64,000 bases of DNA from positions 41,788,896-41,852,895 of the forward strand of contig OZ029916.1 of the NCBI GenBank assembly GCA_964023275.1. The letters run 5' to 3'. Below, piece after piece: positions 56,573 through 64,000 of the stretch; the first letter of the stretch is position 1; every line of letters begins with the position of its first letter. Made by a program: the position numbers and the translations under genes. This stretch comes from Norana najaformis (lineage: Eukaryota; Annelida; Clitellata; Crassiclitellata; Hormogastridae). The notes below the pieces were generated by a model. The model was not told the origin of the DNA, did not search any database, and was given only the letters and a program-made list of their open reading frames with translations.

Positions 56573-58996
56573 ATGTTCGACTTAGGAACCTCAGATTTTC
56601 GGCTGAGCGCTTCACTCTTCGACACCACAAAAGCTGAGGAAGACACCGACGTTGGCATCTGTGGTGGTACCAGTCTTAACACCTGGAATGGCACCAGTCA
56701 TGAGACCTGGGCTGTCACCACGGTTGAGTACGCAGTGTCAAAAGATGTCTTCATCCTGAACGAAAACGCAACACTCTCTGTCGCTGGGTTTCAGACAACT
56801 TGGGCTTCGAATCCTCAATACTCGGCCTGGAAGATTGTCCTCCTATCCATCCTGGCTGGACTGACCAGTCTGGTGACCGTCGGCGGGAACCTGATCGTGC
56901 TTTTGTCTTTCCTCATCGAACGCACCATTCGCCAACCGACCAACTACTTCATCGCATCTCTGGCCTGCAGCGACCTACTCATTGGTCTCATCTCAATGCC
57001 TCTGTACACTGTCTACCTGTTAACGGGCGCCAACTGGCCTCTGGGCCAGGTCGTCTGCGACCTGTGGCTGTCGGTCGACTACACGGCCTGCCTCTGCTCC
57101 ATCTACACCGTCTTCTGCATCACCATCGACCGGTTCTGCTCTGTCTCCATTCCGACCAAGTACCGCAACTGGCGAACAGCGCCGAAGATCCGGATGCTGG
57201 TGGCCATGACGTGGATCCTTCCAACCATCGTCTTCTTTACGACGATCTTCGGCTGGCAGTTCTTCGTCGGCGAGCGGACGGTGCCCGAGGGTAAGTGCTT
57301 CGTCCAGTACATGGAGAACGCCGTCTTCAACTGTGCCTTACAGATCGGGTACTTTTGGACGACGCTTGTCGTCATGTGCTCCCTGTACGCTGGCATCTAC
57401 AGGGTTGCCCTTGCCCTTCAGCGAAAATCGGAGGCAAAGATGACCAAAATCGCTTCCGCCCTGACCCTTGACGTAGCCGAAGGCGGCGAGAACCTTCGTC
57501 GGTCAACGGACACTGATGAACAGAAGCAGTCCAGAGATACAACGGAGCTTCCGATATCTTCACCCGATGGACCGTTCACCGTTAAGGATCTTCCCGACCG
57601 AGCAACTCCGCCTAAAAGTCTTCCTGTTGTGTCAATCGCTGTCAGTCCAGCCACAGCCAACGGAGACCACTATTCGAGCAGTCCACGGTTTCTGTACAAC
57701 ACAGAATCGAGTATCCCGCCCGCACCTACCAACACACATCGAAGGAACACAACAGCCTCTTTCCTATCTCCTGGACGACGATCTATTGACCGCAGCTCCA
57801 TCATGCCCTCAGATGTCACTGCCCGATGGGACCGGTTTCTGCAGCCACCGCCCAGGGATATGCCAAAGAGATGCTTGCAGCACCATCGCCAGTCGCAGCA
57901 ATTGCAGGTAAATGTTGCGGAGGCATATCGACGAACCTCAAGCGGCAGCGCTACTCGGCCTCCTACAAGACTCCCGAGAGAACGCCGCTCTGTCCAGTAT
58001 CTTGCAAATGATGGTGGCACGGAACGCTTAAGTGGGTGCTCGAAGGAAGAACAGGTAGTTCGCAGCAGACTGAATGGTCACTCGGACTTGCGTGTTGAAC
58101 CAGTGGAAGGAGCTAGCACAAATCTGGACGACGTCAGATATGAAAACCTCTCGATCGCACAAACCGCAACTGAGCTTGCAGAACAGAAAGCACTGTTTCA
58201 ATATCGAGATGACGTGCCCGCGATACCCGCATCGGAGGAAACTGTTTCGCTTCAGACGTCTCCCGTCTGGAAACGACGTCGCGAGACCTTCCACTGCCGC
58301 TCAGTAGACCGAAAAATGCTTCGATCGCCTCGAGACGACTTCAAAAGATCCAGTAGCGTATTCACTTACTCAACACCCATCGACAATTTTGACGACGCAG
58401 TCAGGTGGCAGACACTGGCACCGTCACGGTTCAACTCCGCCCACCAGACACTTGGCTCGGGTGAAGCGTTTAACCGTCAAGGCGCATCTGTCGACTACAG
58501 CATCTCGGTCACGCTTGACGACTATGCGACGCCACTGGACGAATTAGCCAGGTGGCAATTCCTTGAGGACTCCCAGGTCAGTTACCGTTGCTCGGAGATC
58601 AATTCAGCCAATCGTCCTTATCGTCACGGGAGCTGTCGACAGATTACAAGTCGGCGAAGCAAGAAAGCAAGCAGCCGACTGAGGAGGCCAGGTGTTTCCG
58701 CGAGGACGTCGCAACACTTGAATGGACGCAAGACGGAGAACCGGGCGAAGAAAGCTCTGCGCACGATTACCATCATCCTTGGTGCTTTCGTGCTCTGCTG
58801 GACGCCTTGGCACGTCCTGTCTCTAGTCGTCGGATTCTGTCCTGATTACGGGGCAGCGCTGCAGACTCTGTACGACATCTCCTATTGGCTGTGCTACCTG
58901 AACAGCCCCGTCAATCCGTTCTGCTATGCGTTCGCCAATCACCAGTTCAAAAAGACCTTTCTCCGGATATTGAAACTCGACTGGCATCGAACTTAA
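56573..58996 (+). CDS. Muscarinic-type acetylcholine receptor, GAR/B-like class A GPCR
   Basis: Intronless 807-residue receptor. An in-frame TGA at 56555 makes the ATG at 56573 the first possible start. N-terminus of about 85 residues with NGT and NAT sequons. TM1 about 86-110, TM2 123-146, TM3 161-183 with Asp169-Tyr170 (amine-binding position), DRF at 186-188 in place of DRY, Cys162-Cys242 disulfide pair, TM4 206-226, TM5 253-275. The third cytoplasmic loop is about 440 residues, rich in Ser/Arg. TM6 has CWTP at 742-745, TM7 has SYWLCYLNSPVNPFCY, and the tail is short. LSVDYT, RFCSV and the YRNWRT loop resemble nematode GAR-1/GAR-2 and arthropod B-type receptors more than vertebrate M1-M5. 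The usual Asn of TM6 (6.52) is His747, so atropine sensitivity may differ. Ligand and G protein are inferred. Confidence 0.9.
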   Translation: MFDLGTSDFRLSASLFDTTKAEEDTDVGICGGTSLNTWNGTSHETWAVTTVEYAVSKDVFILNENATLSVAGFQTTWASNPQYSAWKIVLLSILAGLTSLVTVGGNLIVLLSFLIERTIRQPTNYFIASLACSDLLIGLISMPLYTVYLLTGANWPLGQVVCDLWLSVDYTACLCSIYTVFCITIDRFCSVSIPTKYRNWRTAPKIRMLVAMTWILPTIVFFTTIFGWQFFVGERTVPEGKCFVQYMENAVFNCALQIGYFWTTLVVMCSLYAGIYRVALALQRKSEAKMTKIASALTLDVAEGGENLRRSTDTDEQKQSRDTTELPISSPDGPFTVKDLPDRATPPKSLPVVSIAVSPATANGDHYSSSPRFLYNTESSIPPAPTNTHRRNTTASFLSPGRRSIDRSSIMPSDVTARWDRFLQPPPRDMPKRCLQHHRQSQQLQVNVAEAYRRTSSGSATRPPTRLPRERRSVQYLANDGGTERLSGCSKEEQVVRSRLNGHSDLRVEPVEGASTNLDDVRYENLSIAQTATELAEQKALFQYRDDVPAIPASEETVSLQTSPVWKRRRETFHCRSVDRKMLRSPRDDFKRSSSVFTYSTPIDNFDDAVRWQTLAPSRFNSAHQTLGSGEAFNRQGASVDYSISVTLDDYATPLDELARWQFLEDSQVSYRCSEINSANRPYRHGSCRQITSRRSKKASSRLRRPGVSARTSQHLNGRKTENRAKKALRTITIILGAFVLCWTPWHVLSLVVGFCPDYGAALQTLYDISYWLCYLNSPVNPFCYAFANHQFKKTFLRILKLDWHRT

Positions 58997-59047
58997 GGCA
59001 GAAACAACAACTGATTCCTTCGGGACAAAGCTATGTTCTCGCCATTT

Positions 59048-59053
59048 AATAAA
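59048..59053 (+). promoter_or_regulatory. Putative polyadenylation signal of the GPCR gene
   Basis: A canonical aataaa lies 52 bp after the stop codon. It is the first such hexamer downstream, but the 3' UTR could be longer. Confidence 0.45.
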
Positions 59054-59114
59054 GGCAACTTCTTGGATAAGATACTAATACTGCTTTTATTGTCGAAGAA
59101 CACGCAGTGCTATA

Positions 59115-59152
59115 TGTCTGCGTGTGTCTGTGTGTCTGTGTGTCTGTCTGTG

Positions 59153-59191
<39 letters not shown>

Positions 59192-59195
59192 ATAA
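59115..59195. repeat. (TGTC)n microsatellite
   Basis: Tgtgtctgtg followed by about ten uninterrupted tctg units. Confidence 0.95.
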
Positions 59196-59299
59196 GAGTA
59201 AGTAATTGTGGGCACTTTACAGTAAGTTTCGTTTCTTTCTTTTGGTTTGTCTGGCTGTCTTCGAGTTTGTTTGTATGGCTGAGGCTCCAGACAAATGTG

Positions 59300-59405
59300 T
59301 ACAAACAACTTGTCCAGTGTCGTTGCATAGAGTCCTCTCAGCAGGCTCGAACCCGCAATCGTTACATTACAGATCCATCGCTAGACCTAACAAACTACCA
59401 CACAT
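59300..59405 (-). mobile_element. tRNA-Thr-like SINE copy (minus)
   Basis: On the minus strand: ggtctagcgatggatctgta, acgattgcgggttcgagcc, tgctgagaggactctatgca, acgacactggacaagttg. It preserves the tail shared with 37497-37590. Confidence 0.7.
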
Positions 59406-59486
59406 GTTCGTAAATCTTGCCTATGAAATTCGAATTATAATTGTAAGAAAGCCGAGTTCACAATCACAAAAACAATTCTCAGAGAA

Positions 59487-59740
59487 ATGACCCCAGAAAA
59501 TAACCCCAGAAAATAACCCCAGAAAATAACCCCAGAAAATAACCCCAGAAAATAACCCCAGAAAATAACCCCAAAAAATAACACCAGAAAATAACACCAG
59601 AAAATCACACCAGAAAATAACACCAGAAAATAACACCAGAAAATAACACCAGAAAATAACACCAGAAAATAACACCAGAAAATAACACCAGAAAATAACA
59701 CCAGAAAATAACACCAGAAAATAACACCAGAAAATATCTT
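59487..59740. repeat. 13-bp minisatellite, about 19 units in two blocks
   Basis: The first block (about 7 units) repeats gaaaataacccca, the second (about 12) gaaaataacacca, with a single c to a change separating them. No spacers of unique sequence, so not a CRISPR. Minus Phe-Ser-Gly-Val-Ile frames are artefacts. Confidence 0.93.
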
Positions 59741-59904
59741 ACCAGTTCTATTGTCACTTGAGTAATAATAGACCAGCAGAACATAGTGTGACGCTTCTTT
59801 GCTGGATGATTTAGATCCAATATTCCAAAGCCACAGATGAAAAGAGTTCATACTTCCCATCTATTCAATACACTAACTTTCTATCACTGATGTTAGCCTT
59901 CGGG

Positions 59905-60130
59905 GCCTGGCCTTGGCCTTGAAGCCAAAATTTGACGGCCTCGGCCTCGTGGCTTCTGGCTTCGGTCTCGTGATTTGTGGTCTCGGGCTTCGAGGCCAGC
60001 ATTTTGTAGGTGTAATTTTGTTGTGGTGTTCACTGTTATTAAATGTCCTAACGGAGTTGACTTTGATTTGTACAAGAGATAGCTGCGAGTTTAACTCAAA
60101 TGAGGGGGTGCTGCCTTCAGGTCACAGGTC
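59905..60130 (+). repeat. Dispersed repeat copy 2 (GGCCTCGTGGCTTC family)
   Basis: Gcctcgtggcttctggctt, gtgatttgtggtctcgggct, cgaggccagcattttg, then tacaagagatagctgcgagt match 52125-52335. Confidence 0.65.
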
Positions 60131-60244
60131 ATAGTGTAGTTAAATATGCTAAATTATTCTAAAATTGATGTCTTAGTGAACTCTGCTTACTGGTTGCAGA
60201 AGAAGAGGGACATCGAGTGGACGAAATTATTTTCATGAAAAGTC

Positions 60245-60550
60245 TGAAATCATAATGAGACAAGGCAAATTAAGATAAGATAAGGTAAGCCAGTTTAGGG
60301 TAAGATAAGGCCAGATAATGCAAGGTAAAGTAAGGAATGGCAAGATAAGGTAAAGCAAGGTAAGATTTTAGGTCAAATAAGATAAGGTAAGGTTAGATCA
60401 GATCAATTAAGGTAATGTAAGGTAAGATCAAGCAAGGTAAGGTAGGGTAATGCAATGTAAATTCAGATAAGGTAATACAAGGTAATGGAAAGTAAGGAAT
60501 TTTAAGGTAATGTAATATTAGATTAATTAAGGTAAATGTAAGTAAAGGTA
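60245..60550. repeat. Degenerate AAGGTAAGAT repeat
   Basis: Imperfect aaggtaag, gataaggt and aatgtaaggt words in tandem over about 300 bp. No gene. Confidence 0.75.
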
Positions 60551-60879
60551 GTAAAGAAGAAACTAAAGTCGAGCAGGGAAAATGTACATTGATCCTACAT
60601 TTTTTACAAGCTTCTATCCGCATTATCTGATCTAATCTGATGGGCTATCATAATGTCGAAGACATCAATCGATATACAGAACGTGGTGTTCAGAATCACG
60701 AGCACAATGCTTCAGGTTGAAGGACAATTCCCCTAAAGCGTAACATGGTGAAACATGGTAACAGCAATCCAGCAACTGGACAAGTTTTCCTTACTGGTTA
60801 CAGGCTCGACGAAGATTTGCTTTTTTCACAAATGACAAAAAAGGGATTCGAAGCCCGGACACAGAATCGAGACTATTAT

Positions 60880-61965
60880 CGCAATAGTAATCGTAAACTC
60901 GAGATTTCTACAGCACCCAAAGAAAACTGAATCGCAGGGACCAGCTTAGTCACAGGCGATCAGTCAAAATAAGATCGATAGGCAGGAAGAGTTCTGTTCC
61001 AGGTCACGATCTAAGGGTCAGGCAGGCAGACAGTCAGACGGCTACGGCGGATGGGGTTTGGAACTAGAGTAGCATGATTGATAAGTGGAAGCGGATGAAT
61101 CAGGATTGGATTTATGGAAGAGCAGTGTTTTCAGTTTTGAGTGAAAGACCGGTGCAGAGAATGCAAGAGTGAAGTGTGAGCGTATTCGTATGATGCGTCA
61201 GATAATTGACGTAATTCTGGTGGAAGTATATTCCAGACGGATGCGGCAGCTTTAGCTATGGAGCGATTTCAAACTTGAAGGATGAGGTGACGGGAGGGCT
61301 GAGAATTGTTAGGTCGGACGAGGGAAGGGCTGGATTGTAAATAACTGACGAAAATAGGAGAGTTCGGAGGAGCGAAGAGAGTTACAGGTAAGTGATAGGA
61401 CTTTGTACTTTATTCGTTCAGATATGTTAAGGCAGTTAAGAGATTTTAGAACAGGAGTGAAATGATTATGTTGGGGAAATTTGGTAACAGCACGAGCGAG
61501 AGTATTCTGGATAACACGACAGCGGTTTATCTGAGTGGTGTCTATATTCAGGAAAAGTGAATTGCAGTAGTCTAGTTCAGCATGGACTATGGAAGTGGGA
61601 ATCATGTGGCGACGGCAGATGCGGTTTTGAAGTCAGGCACACGACGGATTCTGCGCAGGTCAAGAATATGCATGAAGCAAGAACGGGAAAGATGGTTGAT
61701 ATGATAAGGAAAGCTGAGGTTTGATCCAAGTTCACACCTAAGTTGCGGGAGGGAGAATTAGTAGTAAATTTGAAGGTGGAAGCAGAGTCCAGGCTGAGGG
61801 AGATAGAGGGGTTGGAAATTTTCTTGAGTTGGTCGTGGAGGCCTATTAGTATGAAATCGGTTTTAGCTTCGTTCAAGCACAGCAGATAAGGTATCATCCA
61901 GGAGGAGATTTGGATAACCACGCAAAGAAGACAGTCTATAATGTCGGCGAAGCAAATAATCACCT
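60880..61965 (-). mobile_element. LINE 3' half with broken reverse transcriptase ORF (minus)
   Basis: Two overlapping minus frames (61577-61963 and 61309-61605) carry parts of one ORF2 in different phases. The first has LCLNEAKTDFILIG and PSRNLGVNLD. The second has VHAELDYCNSLFLNIDTTQI, LARAVTKFP, TPVLKSLNCL and YKVLSLTCNSL. These are the post-catalytic RT region of CR1/L2-like elements. The frameshift near 61590 shows decay. The 3' UTR ends at 60880 in a tcgtaa-type tail shared with 40450 and 62217. Confidence 0.85.
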
Positions 61966-62216
61966 AGAATGTGAAGAATGATACAAAACCCAAAAATGAA
62001 GAAAGACGAAAATAAAATGCAAGAATAATTGAAGCTTGCGTTGTCGGTTAGGTATTTCCATTTGGCGTGTAATTGATACGCTTTTAGTAGACCGAGTAGT
62101 TCTGAGTTATCGACTTTGCTCAGATGACAATTCTTTCAATTAATTCTTAAATTAAATGTGATAATTCTTAGATTCAGGATAAAAACATTGTAAAATTGAG
62201 GTTTTATTTAATTATT

Positions 62217-62510
62217 TCCGCACTGGCCTTTCACTCAAAACTGAAAACATTCCTCTTTCACAGATCCTATCCTGACTCCCCTTCTTCCTCTTATCCCTCT
62301 CTCCGCTCCAATCTCAAACACCATCCACCGTGGCTGCCACGCTGTCTCTCCGTCTGACTCTTGGATCTTGACCTGGAACCGAAAACTTTTGCCTATCGAT
62401 TTTGATTTGACTGAGCGCCTGTGAATGAGCTGGTCCCCGTGACGTGGCTTTCGTTGGGCGCTGTAGAAATCTCGGGATTTGGCCTACGATTACGATTACG
62501 ATAGCCATTT
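62217..62510 (+). mobile_element. LINE 3' end fragment (plus)
   Basis: Begins in the last ORF2 codons (TGLSLKTENIPLSQ), continues through a UTR with accgtggctgccacgctgtc and gagctggtccccgtgacg, and ends in gattacgattacgat. Same family as 40450 and 60880, opposite in orientation to the neighbour, so the 5' ends face each other. Confidence 0.75.
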
Positions 62511-62519
62511 TATAAGGAA

Positions 62520-63320
62520 TATCCCAAACTACGATTATCACGCGCACGTCATATTATTTTAGTCTATACCGTTCATTGTCGATTAAGCATCAATCAATGC
62601 ATAAAATGAACTATTTTAACCAATTTCATCAACAATAGAAGAATTAAATTTTTGTCAGGAAGTAATTAAATAGCTTCCTAACTATTAAATGACTAATTTC
62701 AAATATTTAATAAACAAATAAATAATTTCATAATTGTGAAATAAATGTATTAGGTTAAACTATATGGAGAATTTTTGAAATAGCTACACACAAGGCAACA
62801 TCAATCGAACAACCATTTCTTATAAAAGTAATAAGCAACATAATTGAAATTTTGGGTTTATGTTATCCGCCGATTATAGGTTTAATGTTGCCACCTGGCG
62901 AGCAAAAATGTTGCAGTTTTAGTGGCAGGTTTAGTGGCGATTTTCTGTTGTGACAGTCAGTTCAGACAATGCATTAATTATTTATTGCCTTAAATACAGA
63001 AAAACATTGAAAAAATACGGATTCGGTTAAAATTTGTTTAACTTTTCTTATAAAGAGTTTACTAATTTAGCCTTTCAAGCGAACGGCATGCTACAAGATC
63101 CCCGTTTAATGTGACTGAACAATTCGACAATCCAGAAAAAGACATTTTTAAAAATTGAATTTGTTCATCAGGAGAAAAGACACATTTTTGGCCGGAAGCC
63201 AGTGAGTGCTTCCAAATTATTAGAAAATAATTTCACAAAAAAATTAAGTTATAATTATTAAATAAATGCTTAATATAAACTCAACTAAAATTCTACATAA
63301 CAGTTGAAAGATTGAAGACT
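62520..63320. other. A+T-rich intergenic stretch
   Basis: No open frame, repeat array or transposon is recognised here. Confidence 0.5.
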
Positions 63321-63324
63321 GGTC

Positions 63325-63420
63325 ATCTGGAAATTGACCTGATAGCGGCATGGCTTTAGTGAGCCATCGGTTGATGCCTGTTGCTTTAGAAACCGGCGCG
63401 TTATAAGTTACTAATTAGTA
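63325..63420 (+). mobile_element. LINE 3' tail fragment
   Basis: Cctgatagcggcatggcttt, gagccatcggttgatgcctg, gaaaccggcgcgttataagt matches 14160-14255. Confidence 0.6.
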
Positions 63421-63482
63421 GAAGTAGTAGTAGTAGTAGTAGTAGTGGTAGTAGTAGTAGTGGTAGTAGTAGTAGTAGTAGA
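63417..63482. repeat. (AGT)n microsatellite
   Basis: About 20 agt units with gtggt interruptions, attached to the LINE tail. Confidence 0.93.
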
Positions 63483-64000
63483 AAGAGGACGGTTTTTGAA
63501 TTACTGAGCAATCGGTGACCCAACACCTAGCGACTGCGACGTGAATTAATTTATGTTTTGGAAATTTAAAAAACCGATAATTATAGTGTTTCATTTTAAA
63601 GATTTAATATATTCATTGAAGAGCTTTTGATAAAATTAAACATTGTTTCTAAATATTAGTTTATTTGTTTGCTTTTATTTGCTATAAACCATTTTTGATC
63701 TCTGTAGAATTTATGTCATTAGACACCCGTTTAAATAATATAAATAAAATATATTAATCCTTGGACGCAAGCGTCAATAAATTACCTTACCTTACCTTAC
63801 AAAATTTGTGAAGGGAAGTGAGTAAATCGCTTCCTAAATAAAATTAATATTACGAAATTAAATAACTATGCCACTCCGTTTAGGATGGTAGTGATAGTCC
63901 CAGGCTTGCCGAAGGCAACGGCTTTTGATACCATAAGATGTCGTTAAACTATGTAACTACTAATTACAGGATTTAAAACAATGAGTGAGTAGAATGCCGA

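Noticed and set aside
56800-57294. Alternative plus-strand frame of 164 codons within the GPCR gene, and minus frames there
   Set aside because: Shadow frames of the receptor coding sequence; low-complexity His/Arg/Leu composition and no family resemblance.
59487-59740. Possible CRISPR-like regular array
   Set aside because: Direct 13-bp tandem units without spacers in a eukaryotic genome; it is a minisatellite.

Overview
This is eukaryotic DNA from an invertebrate animal. Coding sequence is broken into short exons with GT-AG splice sites, genes span tens of kilobases, and introns and spacers are packed with microsatellites, 5'-truncated LINE copies and tRNA-derived SINEs. The families present (sushi/CCP domains, PF12248-type 'FAMeT' domains, a GAR/B-like muscarinic GPCR) are metazoan. 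The sequence alone does not fix the phylum; a marine invertebrate outside the vertebrates is my inference.

Layout. (1) 475-13324, minus strand: gene A, a multi-exon gene whose 3' end runs off the left edge. In transcript order I can place two FAMeT domains (two exons each), one Thr/Ser-rich mucin exon and seven sushi exons. Its signal-peptide exon is not securely placed (candidates at 14482-14520 and 15968-16036). (2) 19027-44395, minus strand: gene B, a complete 17-exon paralogue. It encodes a signal peptide, two FAMeT domains, two Ser/Thr-rich mucin exons, nine sushi exons, and a final exon with a transmembrane helix and short tail. The 17 exons add up to 3996 nt (1331 codons plus stop) and every junction keeps frame. 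Genes A and B are colinear exon by exon (several sushi exons have identical length), so they are a head-to-tail tandem duplicate. (3) 44396-56554: about 12 kb with no convincing gene, only GATA/GACA, CTTC, GA-rich and other simple repeats, LINE and SINE fragments. (4) 56573-58996, plus strand: an intronless 807-residue muscarinic-type acetylcholine receptor with a very long third cytoplasmic loop. (5) 58997-64000: repeats and two LINE 3' ends in opposite orientation, no gene.

The main discovery is the tandem pair of large cell-surface mosaics. They combine FAMeT, mucin stalk and a sushi array, joined mostly by symmetric phase-1 exons, which is the signature of exon shuffling. By analogy with other sushi-array membrane proteins they could act in adhesion, recognition or complement-like control, but nothing in the sequence proves a function. 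The GPCR is a separate gene on the other strand, with no evident functional link.

Mobile DNA is abundant. At least a dozen fragments carry the conserved LINE ORF2 C-terminal motif (AFSV..LWNSLP-like) or a shared 3' tail ending near 'cggcgctatagaagt'. Five copies of a tRNA-Thr(TGT)-like SINE, a 229-bp foldback/MITE-like element and a 94-bp inverted repeat are also present.
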